A stretch of DNA of 64,000 nucleotides from Nocardia rhamnosiphila NBRC 108938. GTDB lineage: Bacteria > Actinomycetota > Actinomycetes > Mycobacteriales > Mycobacteriaceae. Positions 53,038-61,408 of this stretch are shown here, piece after piece. The notes beneath the pieces are model-generated. The model did no database searches. It saw only the letters and a list, made by a program, of their open reading frames with translations, and was not told the DNA's origin. The translations under genes were made by a program, and so were the position numbers. The stretch lies in assembly GCF_000720425.1 (NCBI RefSeq), contig NZ_JOAJ01000001.1:558001-622000 (forward strand), given 5' to 3'. Numbering within the stretch: the stretch's first letter is position 1; each line of letters starts with the position of its first letter.

Positions 53038-53816
53038 GTGGGTCGAGGCCCGAGGTGGTAGCGCGGCAGGACCGGGTAGGGCCTTCGCTCGGGCCGGATG
53101 AACAGAGCGCGAGCAGGTCCGGCCCGGGGGTGGTACTGCAGCACGATCCCGCCGGGGACTCGGCCGTGCCCGGTGGGACCGGCGCGAATGACCTCGGCTG
53201 GGACGATCCCTTCCGGCCGACCAGAGAGTCCGGCGACGAATACTCCGGACTCGTCCGGGCCCTGCGGGCCGTGCAGGAGGCGGTCACCAGGAGTCGGCCG
53301 ACTCCGGCGGTGGCCGCGGCAGCCGGTGCGTGTCTGTCCGAGATCGCTACCACGATGCGGGAATTCGAGGTCGACGAGGACACGCAGACCGCCGGTAAGC
53401 GCTGGGAGCTGGCCGGACGCGGGCATGCTCTGGCGCCGCCACTGCATCTCGACGAAATCACCGCGACCTCGGCGCGGGGCCGGGTCACGGTGGGTCGTTT
53501 CCACTCCGGGCGGTACGCGATGAACGGTGGCGTGACCCCACTGATATTCGACGAGATCCTGGCCCGGCTGGCCAACCACGGTCGGCCGTGGGCGCGGACC
53601 GCGCATCTCGGCGTCGATTTCCGGGCGCCCGCGCCGTTGCACACCGAACTGACGGTGACCGCTCATTTTGTGCGGCAGGAGGGCCGGAAGCGTTTCATGC
53701 GCGGTGCGCTCCACCACGGTGATCAGTTGCTCGCCGAAGCGGACGGTCTGTGGATCGAGCTGAAACCCGGACAGACACACAATATCTCCGATGGACAGGA
53801 AGGAGCCGGGCGATGA
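53034..53816 (+). CDS. hotdog-fold thioesterase (PaaI/4HBT type)
   Basis: This 260-aa protein has a C-terminal hotdog domain (about 140-240) with GRYAMNGGVTPLIFDEI and RTAHLGVDFRAPAPLHTELTV, typical of PaaI-like acyl-CoA thioesterases. The first roughly 90 residues are a low-complexity extension. ATG at 53034 overlaps the crotonase stop, and its own stop overlaps the next ATG at 53813 (ATGA), so all three are tightly coupled. It hydrolyses an acyl-CoA formed in the pathway. Confidence 0.85.
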   Translation: MSGSRPEVVARQDRVGPSLGPDEQSASRSGPGVVLQHDPAGDSAVPGGTGANDLGWDDPFRPTRESGDEYSGLVRALRAVQEAVTRSRPTPAVAAAAGACLSEIATTMREFEVDEDTQTAGKRWELAGRGHALAPPLHLDEITATSARGRVTVGRFHSGRYAMNGGVTPLIFDEILARLANHGRPWARTAHLGVDFRAPAPLHTELTVTAHFVRQEGRKRFMRGALHHGDQLLAEADGLWIELKPGQTHNISDGQEGAGR

Positions 53817-55063
53817 GCGGTTTCTCGCTGCTGAACGGCGTGCGGGTACTCGAGGTGGCCCAGCTCGCACCGTCTTCACTGGGCGGGCACCTGGCCGATC
53901 TCGGTGCCGAGGTAATCAAGATCGAATCCGCGCCGGTGGGTGATCCGGTGCGGGTCGGCGGCAGCCGCGCGGTCGGTGAACCGGACGGCCCGGCGTTCAT
54001 GCACCTGCGCTGGAACCGGGGTAAGAAGTCGGTGGCACTCGATCTGCGGACGCCCGAGGGAAAACAGGCCTTCCTCGATCTGGCACGCTCCTGCGACGCC
54101 GTGATCGAGGGGATGCGCGGAGGCTATCTGGACTGGCTCGGTATCGGCTTCGACGCATTGCGCACCGTGAATCCGGCGATCGTGCTGTGCACCGTATCCG
54201 GGATGGGCACCGACGGCCCCTACCGCACTCTCGGCACGGGCGGCCCGGTGTTCGACGCCTACGCGGGATTGCGCGAGGTGACCACTCCGAACGAGCCGCC
54301 GGTCACCGGTATCGCCGGCTCCACCAGCCCGCCTATCGCCATGTACGCACTCGGCGCGTACGGGGCGATGGGGCTGCTCGCGGCGCTGCACCGGGCCCGT
54401 GCCACCGGTGCCGGATGCCGGGTGGAGGTGTCCGGGATCGATATCGCGGCCGCGTGGATGCCGGATCTGGCGGACGCGGAGTTGAACCGTGACCGGTCGA
54501 TACCGCGGCCCACCTGGCTGCCGGATGGGCGGCTACCGGACTGGCCACGACTCGAGGCCTACCGGACCAAGGATGGCGCGGCCATTCTCTTCGGGGCCCA
54601 TGTGGAGAAGTTCTGGCGTAATTTCCTGGTCGCGGTCGGGCGGGACGATCTCGTCGAGGTGGACCTGACCGGCACCGACGACGAGGCGCCCGCGCGCGCG
54701 GATCTCGTCTGGCGGGCGCTGACCGAGATCTTCGCGCAGCGCACCAGGGACGAGTGGGTGCAATTGTTCGTCGAGCATCAGATTGCCGGCGGCCCGGTCA
54801 ATACGGTGTCCGATATGCTCGCCGATCCGCATTTCCGGGCGCGGGAGAACACCTACCGCGTCGAGTATGCGGGCGCCGGGGAGCTCGAGTTCCTGGTGAG
54901 TCCCGTCCGGGTCGCGGGGGAGAAGTTCGCGCCCGCTCTGCCCCCGGCGGTGGGGGCCGATACCGCGCGGGTGTTGCGTGAGATCGCGGGCTACGACGAT
55001 GAGCGGATCGCCGCGGCTACCGACGGGCAATCGGTACGTGAAGGAGCCTCCGCGGAGGGCTGA
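53813..55063 (+). CDS. CoA-transferase, family III (CaiB/BaiF)
   Basis: This 416-aa family III CoA-transferase has GVRVLEVAQLAPSSLGGHLADLGAEVIKIE, RGKKSVALDLRTPEGK and GGPVFDAYAGL with the catalytic Asp. It moves CoA from one acyl-CoA to another acid, giving an alternative route to the CoA ester besides ligase action. ATGA overlaps with the thioesterase gene. A hairpin follows. Confidence 0.9.
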   Translation: MSGFSLLNGVRVLEVAQLAPSSLGGHLADLGAEVIKIESAPVGDPVRVGGSRAVGEPDGPAFMHLRWNRGKKSVALDLRTPEGKQAFLDLARSCDAVIEGMRGGYLDWLGIGFDALRTVNPAIVLCTVSGMGTDGPYRTLGTGGPVFDAYAGLREVTTPNEPPVTGIAGSTSPPIAMYALGAYGAMGLLAALHRARATGAGCRVEVSGIDIAAAWMPDLADAELNRDRSIPRPTWLPDGRLPDWPRLEAYRTKDGAAILFGAHVEKFWRNFLVAVGRDDLVEVDLTGTDDEAPARADLVWRALTEIFAQRTRDEWVQLFVEHQIAGGPVNTVSDMLADPHFRARENTYRVEYAGAGELEFLVSPVRVAGEKFAPALPPAVGADTARVLREIAGYDDERIAAATDGQSVREGASAEG

Positions 55064-55082
55064 TTCAGCGATACCGCTGTAG

Positions 55083-55118
55083 ACGACGCCCCGGTGTGCA
55101 TTTCGCCGCGGGTGTCGT
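55083..55118 (+). terminator. hairpin after CoA-transferase gene
   Basis: ACGACGCCC (55083-55091) pairs with GGGTGTCGT (55110-55118) with one G-T wobble, 20 bases past the stop codon. Confidence 0.55.
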
Positions 55119-55163
55119 CGTCGTGTGCGCAGGTGGATCCGGGCATTTCGCCGAAATCGGGTA

Positions 55164-55192
55164 TTGCACCAGCTACCTACAGGTGTTAGGTT
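55164..55192 (+). promoter_or_regulatory. candidate sigma-70-type promoter of acyl-CoA ligase operon
   Basis: TTGCAC (55164-55169), a 17-base spacer and TAGGTT (55187-55192). The spacer contains ACCT-AC-AGGT, which may be an operator. It lies 75 bases upstream of the ligase ATG. Confidence 0.45.
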
Positions 55193-55266
55193 TACGGCAC
55201 GCAGTGAGCGCGATCACATCGCCCCTGTCTACGGCCGGCGTCTCCGGCGGATAACGAGGAGCTCAG

Positions 55267-56808
55267 ATGAATCTTGCGGACTTGACTCGCTATTGGGGCA
55301 AGACCCGCCCGGACCAGCAGGCCATCGTGTTCGGCGATTCCGCCGAGACCTGGGCCGAAGTGGACGCGGTGACCGACGCGCTCGCGCGTGGTCTGGCCGC
55401 TCGCGGGGTCGGCAAAGGCGACCGGGTCGCGGTCATGATGCTCAACCGCCCGGAACTGGCGCACCTCATCCTGGCCACCCTCAAACTGGGCGCCATCAGC
55501 GTCCCGCTGAACTTCCGGCTCACCGCCAAGGAGCTGGCTCCGATGGTGCTGGATGCGGCGCCGCGGGTGGTGATCGTGGAGGACGATTTCGCTCCGTTGC
55601 TGGAGGTCGCCGCCGAACAGGTCGATTTCGAGACCTTCGCCATCGGTGGCGACGCGCACCGCCCGTACGACAGCCTGTTCGACCCCGGCCCGGCGGCGCG
55701 GGTGGATATCGCCGGCGACGACGCGGCCTTCATCTGTTACACCTCCGGCACCACCGGGGTCCAGAAGGGCGCCCTGGTCACTCATCGGAGTGCGATGGCG
55801 CCGGGTATCTCGCAGACCGTCAGCCACGGGTTCACCGCTCGCGACCGGGTCCTGTGTTCGGCGCCCCTGGTGTACACCGGGTCGGTGCTGTCGATCTTCA
55901 TGCAGCTGGTGGTGGTTCCGGGCGCGACCATGGTGCTGCTGCGGGAATACGATCCGGAGATCGCGCTGGACACCCTCGAACGCGAGCAGATCACCGCCAC
56001 CACCACCGTGCCGGTGATCTGGGAGCGGATGACCACCCTGCCCGATTTCGGCTCCCGCAAGCTGGCGAAGTTCACCTTCGCCGGCACCGGCGGCGCCCCG
56101 GTGAGCCTCGACCTGGTGGAGTTCTACCGGTCGCACGGGATTCCGCTCACCCAGGCCTACGGTCTCACCGAGGCCTCGGGCATGGTCGCCACACTGAGTT
56201 ATGCCGATGCCCGCACCCGGCCCGGATTCGCGGGGCTCGCGCTGGTGGGCACCCAGGTCAAAATCGGGGAACCCGGTGTGGAGACCGCACCCGGCGAGGT
56301 CGGGGAGATCATGGTGCGGGGCGAGCACGTGATGCGCGAGTACTGGAACAAACCGGAGGCGACGGCCGCCACGCTGGTCGACGGGTGGCTGCGCACCGGT
56401 GATCTGGGCATACAGGACGAGGGCGGTTTCCTCAAGATCGTGGATCGCAGCAAGGATATGCTGATCTCCGGCGGCCTGAACGTGTACCCGGCGGAGATCG
56501 AACGAGCGCTGCACGGTATCGAGGGGCTTCTCGATCTCGCGGTGATCGGGGTGCGTGACGATCGCTGGGGCGAGGTGCCGATGGTGATCTTCCACAGCGA
56601 ACGCCCCGCCGCGGCGGTCGTCGCCGATATCGCGGCCGTGGCGGAGACCGATCTCGCGAAGTTCAAACGGCCGAAACACGCGGTGGCATCGGACGAGCCG
56701 CTGCCCCGCACGTTCTCCGGAAAACTCGCCAAACCCACGCTGCGGCAGCGGTTCCCGGAGGTGCCGGCCGATGCGGTGGCGGTCGAGCGCAGCGCCGCCG
56801 GCGCATGA
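55267..56808 (+). CDS. AMP-dependent acyl-CoA synthetase
   Basis: This 513-aa ligase has the A3 motif YTSGTTGVQKG (158-168), the TGDLGIQDEGG segment and a C-terminal RTFSGKLAKP with the catalytic Lys. It activates a carboxylate as its CoA thioester. It starts a rightward operon with the molybdopterin oxidoreductases after a gap of 234 bases. Substrate range cannot be read from sequence. Confidence 0.92.
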   Translation: MNLADLTRYWGKTRPDQQAIVFGDSAETWAEVDAVTDALARGLAARGVGKGDRVAVMMLNRPELAHLILATLKLGAISVPLNFRLTAKELAPMVLDAAPRVVIVEDDFAPLLEVAAEQVDFETFAIGGDAHRPYDSLFDPGPAARVDIAGDDAAFICYTSGTTGVQKGALVTHRSAMAPGISQTVSHGFTARDRVLCSAPLVYTGSVLSIFMQLVVVPGATMVLLREYDPEIALDTLEREQITATTTVPVIWERMTTLPDFGSRKLAKFTFAGTGGAPVSLDLVEFYRSHGIPLTQAYGLTEASGMVATLSYADARTRPGFAGLALVGTQVKIGEPGVETAPGEVGEIMVRGEHVMREYWNKPEATAATLVDGWLRTGDLGIQDEGGFLKIVDRSKDMLISGGLNVYPAEIERALHGIEGLLDLAVIGVRDDRWGEVPMVIFHSERPAAAVVADIAAVAETDLAKFKRPKHAVASDEPLPRTFSGKLAKPTLRQRFPEVPADAVAVERSAAGA

Positions 56809-56977
56809 GTGTGCGGCTCCGTCCGTTCGCTGCCGCACGACTGCGGGTACGACCGGCCCGGCGCCGGCCGATCGGCGCGGCCGCGGTGTTCCAGCGGGCC
56901 TCGCTGCCGAAAGCGATGAGGGCGGCAGCGGGTGGCGCGATGGTCGCTGCCGGGTCGGTCGAATGGGAGATGCCGGT

Positions 56978-56997
56978 GCTCCGGCCCGGTCCGGAGC
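56978..56997 (+). terminator. hairpin upstream of first molybdopterin gene
   Basis: GCTCCGG-cccggt-CCGGAGC forms a perfect 7-bp stem with a 6-base loop, 45 bases before the GTG at 57043. It could be a terminator, attenuator or mRNA-stabilising element. Confidence 0.45.
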
Positions 56998-57042
56998 GGT
57001 GCGGGCCGGGTGGTCCGCAGGCATCCGGAAGGAGTAGCCGCC

Positions 57043-59181
57043 GTGGCACCCGCGCGTGAAACCACCGAGCGCCGCATTTCCTATTGCCGCCTGTGCGCCT
57101 CTTCGTGCGGGGTGCTCCTCGATATCGAGGGCGGACGAGTGCAGCGTGTTCTCGGCGATGCGCGACACCCGATCTCCGGCGGTTATTCGTGTCCCAAAGG
57201 CCGCCGGGCCGGAGACCTCGCGCACGGACCGGACCGGCTGACCACCTCGTTCCGCCGTACCCGCACCGGGCAGCACACGCCGGTGCCGGCCGTGGTGGCG
57301 GTGCGCGAGATCGCCGACCGGCTCGGTGCCCTCGTCGCTCGGCACGGCCCCGACTCGGTGGCGTTGTTCATGGGGACCCAGCAGAATTTCGCGGCGCTCA
57401 CACCGATGCTGGCGCGCGCCTGGTTCCGGGGGACCGGTTCGCACAAGCTGTTCTCCACCATGACCGTCGACCAGTCGGCGAAATGGGTGGTGGCCGAGCG
57501 GATGGGCACCTACCTCGGCGGCAGGCAGCGGTTCGAGGACGCCGATGTGTGGTTGCTGGCCGGAACCAACCCGATCGTCTCCGGAAACGGCGGCGACGGC
57601 GACGGCGCGGTGGTGCAGAACCCCTCGGTCACCGTGCGTGCCGCCCGCGCCCGGGGTCTGCGGTTGATCGTGGTGGACCCGCGCCGCACCGAAACCGCCG
57701 CCCTGGCCGATCTGCACCTGGCACCCAGACCCGGCACCGACGCCGTGCTGTTTGCCGGACTGCTGCGGCTGGTGCTCACCGAGCGGCGGCACGACGCGGA
57801 TTTCTGCGCCCGCTACGTCGCGGATCTGCCCGCACTCGCCGCGGCGGTCGCGCCGGTGACGCCCGCGGTGGTCCGCCGGATCTGCGGTGTACCCGAGGAC
57901 GACTTGTCCGCGGCAGCACGCGTTTTCGCCGGTGGGCAGCGCGGGATGGCCACCACCGGCACCGGGGTGTGCATGGGACCGCATTCGAATCTCGCCGAAC
58001 ATCTGGTCGCGGCATTGAACGTCGTATGCGGTCGCTACCTGCGGGAGGGGGAGCGCGCGGACGACCGGGCCGTGCTCACCCGTCATATCCCGGCCCGTGC
58101 GGAGGTCGCGCCCCCTACTCGGAATTCTGTCCAGGGCTTTCGCAGCCGGGCCGGGGTGCGGGCGATCCGGGGTGAACTGCCGTCCGGTGTCCTCGCCGAC
58201 GAGATCCTGGCCCCTGGCCCGGACCGGGTACGCGCGCTGATCGTGTCCGGCGGAAACCCCGCGGCGGCGCTACCGGGCCGGGCGAAAACGCTGCGGGCGT
58301 TGCGATCGCTCGACCTGCTGGTATGCATCGACCCGCGGCTCTCGGACACCGCCCGCCTGGCCGACTACGTGATCGCGCCGACCACGATGTACGAGCGCGC
58401 CGACCACACCGCGATCATGGAACCGTTCTTCCCGCGACCGTTCGCCCAGTACACACCGCCGGTGCTGGAGCCGCCGCCGGGAGTGATCGACGACTGGCGG
58501 TTCTTCTTCGACCTCGCCGCCGCCTCCGGCCGGCCGGTGAAATTCGCCGGGCGGATCCTCGATCCGCGGCGGCCGCCCACCGCGGACGAACTGCTGGCCA
58601 TGCTGGCCGAACGCGGGCGGGTGCCGTTCGGCGAGCTCACCGGCGCACCGCACGGGGTACTCGCGGGCCCGTCCGGCGCGCTGGTCGGGCCCCCGGAGCC
58701 CGGCGCGGCCGGTCACCGCCTGCGCACCATGCCCGATGATGTCCGGGCCGAGCTGCGGGACGCGCTCACCGAGTCCGTGCCGGCACCCGGCTTCCCATTA
58801 CGCCTGATAGTGCGCCGGATCCGGGAAGCGATCAACTCCACCGGCACTCGTGTTCCCGGGTTGGTGCCCGGTGCCACCAACCCGGCGGCACTGCACCCCA
58901 CCGACCTCGCCGCGCTCGGCTTGGGCGACGGCGCCTCGGTTACTGTCCGTTCCGCGGCCGGCCGGGTGCGCACCACCGTGCGCGCCGACGCCACGGTTTC
59001 GCCCGGCACCGTCACGATGACCCACTGCTTCGGCTCGCTCGACCCGGAAGAAGAGCTGGGTGTGAACGTCAACGCGCTCACCGGAACCGCCGGGGCGCAG
59101 GCGATCAACGCGATGCCGACCATGACGGCGATACCGGTCTCCGTGGAACCGGCGCCCCGACCGAACCCGGAGGCCGGATGA
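57043..59181 (+). CDS. molybdopterin-dependent oxidoreductase (DMSO-reductase family), first copy
   Basis: This 712-aa enzyme has an N-terminal 4Fe-4S site (Cys15, Cys18, Cys22, Cys50-PKG), a GTNPIVSGNGG pterin segment, VVDPRRTETAALADLHLAPRPGTDA, and a C-terminal domain with RVPGLVPGATNPAALHPTDLAALGL. At the position of the Mo ligand the sequence is STMTVDQ, without Cys or Sec, so an Asp- or Ser-ligated enzyme is suggested. The GTG at 57043 follows AAGGAG by 9 bases. ATGA overlap leads into the second copy. Tat or Sec signal is absent, so it is probably cytoplasmic. Confidence 0.9.
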   Translation: MAPARETTERRISYCRLCASSCGVLLDIEGGRVQRVLGDARHPISGGYSCPKGRRAGDLAHGPDRLTTSFRRTRTGQHTPVPAVVAVREIADRLGALVARHGPDSVALFMGTQQNFAALTPMLARAWFRGTGSHKLFSTMTVDQSAKWVVAERMGTYLGGRQRFEDADVWLLAGTNPIVSGNGGDGDGAVVQNPSVTVRAARARGLRLIVVDPRRTETAALADLHLAPRPGTDAVLFAGLLRLVLTERRHDADFCARYVADLPALAAAVAPVTPAVVRRICGVPEDDLSAAARVFAGGQRGMATTGTGVCMGPHSNLAEHLVAALNVVCGRYLREGERADDRAVLTRHIPARAEVAPPTRNSVQGFRSRAGVRAIRGELPSGVLADEILAPGPDRVRALIVSGGNPAAALPGRAKTLRALRSLDLLVCIDPRLSDTARLADYVIAPTTMYERADHTAIMEPFFPRPFAQYTPPVLEPPPGVIDDWRFFFDLAAASGRPVKFAGRILDPRRPPTADELLAMLAERGRVPFGELTGAPHGVLAGPSGALVGPPEPGAAGHRLRTMPDDVRAELRDALTESVPAPGFPLRLIVRRIREAINSTGTRVPGLVPGATNPAALHPTDLAALGLGDGASVTVRSAAGRVRTTVRADATVSPGTVTMTHCFGSLDPEEELGVNVNALTGTAGAQAINAMPTMTAIPVSVEPAPRPNPEAG

Positions 59182-60347
59182 CGACCGTGCGCGCCGCGTA
59201 TCGGATCTGCCCGCTGTGCGAATCGACCTGTGGCCTGCTCGTCGATATCGACGACCGTCGGATCAGCCGCGTCACGCCCAATCCCCGCGATGTGTTCAGC
59301 GCCGGGCACAGCTGCGCCAAGGGCCTCGGGCTCGGCGCGCTGGAATCCGATCCGGACCGGGTGCGAACCCCGCTGCTGCGCACCGCGAGCGGCGAGTTCC
59401 GCACCGCGACATGGGATGAGGCGTTCGCCGAGATCGGCCGCCGGCTGCCGGAGTACGTCAGCGGCGATCCGGGCAGCTGCGCGATCTACCACGGCAACCC
59501 CGGTGCGCATCATCTCGACACCACCTTCTATCTGGGCGAACTGATCGCGGCCCTCGGCACTCGCAATATCTATTCACCGGCGAGCGTCGACACCTGGCCC
59601 AAGAACCTGGCGCATATCCTGCTGTACGGCACCGGGCTCGGGCTGAGCCTGCCGGATATCGACCGCACCGACCACCTGCTGATCCTCGGCTCGAATCCGG
59701 TGGTGTCGAACGGGAGTACGATCACCGCGCCCGGTATGGCCGAGCGGTTGCGCCGGCTGCGCGCCCGCGGTGGCACGCTGGTCGTGGTCGATCCTGTGCG
59801 GACCGATACCGCCGCGCTCGCCGATCTGCACGTACCGATCAGGCCGGGGACCGACGCGCTCTTCCTGTTCGGTGTGCTGTCGGTACTCGCGGCGGAGCGT
59901 GCGGTGCGGCCGGAGCGGATACCGGAGCAGGTGGACGGGCTGCCCGAGGTACTGGACCTGGCGCGGGAGTTCTCGCCGGAGGATGTCGGCCCCGCCTGCG
60001 GTGTCGAGCCCGAGCTGATCCGCCGGGTCGCCCGGGGCTTCGCCGCGGCCGATTCGGCGGTGGCGCACTCCCGGATGGGCAGCTGTATGCAGGAATTCGG
60101 TACCCTCGCGAACTGGCTGGTCGAGGTGCTCACCATCGTCACCGGGAACCTGGACCGTCCCGGCGGCGCGATGTTCGCCCTGCCCCCCGGCGGCGGGCCG
60201 AACACCTGGCCGATATCCACCGCGCGGCCGATGGTGGGCCGGTGGCGGTCTCGGGTCCGCGGGCTGCCCGAAGCCATGGGGGAACTGCCCGCGGTCTGCC
60301 TCGCCGAGGAGATCCTGACTCCGGGCCGGGACGGACTCGTGCCCTGA
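59178..60347 (+). CDS. molybdopterin oxidoreductase, second copy, N-terminal part (frameshifted)
   Basis: These 389 residues match the N-terminal half of the first copy: Cys11, Cys14, Cys18, Cys46, HLLILGSNPVVSNG, VVDPVRTDTAALADLHVPIRPGTDA and GELPAVCLAEEILTPG. Right after that the frame runs into a stop (TGA at 60345). The homologous first copy continues DRVRALIVSGGNP, and here the same continuation, RTRALMTVAGNP, is found in the -1 frame. Restoring one C near 60332 would rejoin them. Either a sequencing error, a pseudogene, or two separately translated halves. Confidence 0.8.
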   Translation: MTTVRAAYRICPLCESTCGLLVDIDDRRISRVTPNPRDVFSAGHSCAKGLGLGALESDPDRVRTPLLRTASGEFRTATWDEAFAEIGRRLPEYVSGDPGSCAIYHGNPGAHHLDTTFYLGELIAALGTRNIYSPASVDTWPKNLAHILLYGTGLGLSLPDIDRTDHLLILGSNPVVSNGSTITAPGMAERLRRLRARGGTLVVVDPVRTDTAALADLHVPIRPGTDALFLFGVLSVLAAERAVRPERIPEQVDGLPEVLDLAREFSPEDVGPACGVEPELIRRVARGFAAADSAVAHSRMGSCMQEFGTLANWLVEVLTIVTGNLDRPGGAMFALPPGGGPNTWPISTARPMVGRWRSRVRGLPEAMGELPAVCLAEEILTPGRDGLVP

Positions 60348-61408
60348 TGACCGTGGCGGGCAATCCCGCTCGGTCGCTGCCCAATACCGCGCATGTCGAA
60401 GAGGCGCTGCGGGCACTGGAATTCATGGTGTCGGTGGACTGCTACGTCAACGAGACCACCCGCCATGCCGATGTGATCCTGCCGCCTCCGCCGCTGGCGA
60501 CCCGGGGACATCACGATGTCACGCTGGCTCATTTCCAGGTCCGCAATGTCGCCCGCTATACCCCGCCGCTGCTCGATCTCGGCGAGGGCGAGCTCGCCGA
60601 ATGGCAGATCCTGTTGCGGCTGGCCGCGCTCGCTAAGGGTGAAACCGGGCGTACGACAGCGGAATTGGACGACGAGGTTGCGGTTGTCGCCGCACGCCGC
60701 GCGTCGAAGCTGGCAGGAGTCGCACCGGACCGGGCCTATGCGTCGACCGCCGGTCGTCGCGGTCCGCAGCGGCTATTGGACCTGCGGCTGCGCAGCGGCC
60801 CCTACGGTGACCGATTCGGCGAGGAGCCCGGCGGGCTGACCCTCGCACTGCTGGAAGCCCATCCGGACGGTATCGATTACGGACCGTTGCGTCCGCGGCT
60901 GCCGGAGGTGCTGCGCACACCCGGCGGCCGGATCGATCTGGTACCCGAAATGATCGTCGCCGATATCCCCCGATTGCGGGCGAGTCTCGTGCGCCCGGTG
61001 CCGGAACTACTGCTGATCAACCGGCGCCAGCGCCGCGGGATGAACTCGTGGCTGCACAACGCCCTGCCGCAACCGGATGACGGTCAGTGCGCGCTGCTGA
61101 TGAACCCGGGCGACGCGGCCGGGCACCGCCTGGTCGACGGCGACCGGGTGCTCGTCACCTCACCGGTCACCTCGGTCACCGCGGAACTGCGCCTCGACGA
61201 CGCCCTGCGGCCCGGTGTGGTGAGCATGCCGCACGGCTGGGGGCATCGCGGCCCCGGCCTGCGCACCACCCGCTCGGCTGCCGCGCCCGGCGCCGACTAC
61301 AACGCGCTGGTGGACGATACCGCCGCGCTCGAACCGCTGACCGCGGCGCCGATCTTCAACGGTGTGCCGGTCACCGTCACCCGCTGCCGCGAGGAGGATC
61401 CCCGATGA
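60347..61408 (+). CDS. molybdopterin oxidoreductase, second copy, C-terminal part (frameshifted)
   Basis: This covers residues corresponding to the second half of the first copy, with the RTRALMTVAGNP start, VDCYVNETTRHADVILPPPP, and a C-terminal pterin-binding RGMNSWLHNALPQPDDG and DRVLVTSPV domain. An ATG at 60347 overlaps the stop of the upstream half (TGATG), so translational re-initiation could produce a separate 353-aa subunit. It ends with an ATGA overlap to the ferredoxin reductase gene. Confidence 0.75.
   Translation: MTVAGNPARSLPNTAHVEEALRALEFMVSVDCYVNETTRHADVILPPPPLATRGHHDVTLAHFQVRNVARYTPPLLDLGEGELAEWQILLRLAALAKGETGRTTAELDDEVAVVAARRASKLAGVAPDRAYASTAGRRGPQRLLDLRLRSGPYGDRFGEEPGGLTLALLEAHPDGIDYGPLRPRLPEVLRTPGGRIDLVPEMIVADIPRLRASLVRPVPELLLINRRQRRGMNSWLHNALPQPDDGQCALLMNPGDAAGHRLVDGDRVLVTSPVTSVTAELRLDDALRPGVVSMPHGWGHRGPGLRTTRSAAAPGADYNALVDDTAALEPLTAAPIFNGVPVTVTRCREEDPR

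Noticed and set aside
56809..57042. Small plus-strand protein (MSVRLRPFAAARLRV start) between ligase and molybdopterin gene
   Set aside because: Arg-rich composition typical of GC-shadow frames, no ribosome site; the space holds a hairpin and the ribosome site of the next gene.
55192..58086. 964-residue minus-strand open frame opposite the ligase and molybdopterin gene
   Set aside because: Antisense shadow caused by high GC; full of low-complexity His/Gly/Arg runs and no family motif, while the plus-strand genes have clear motifs.
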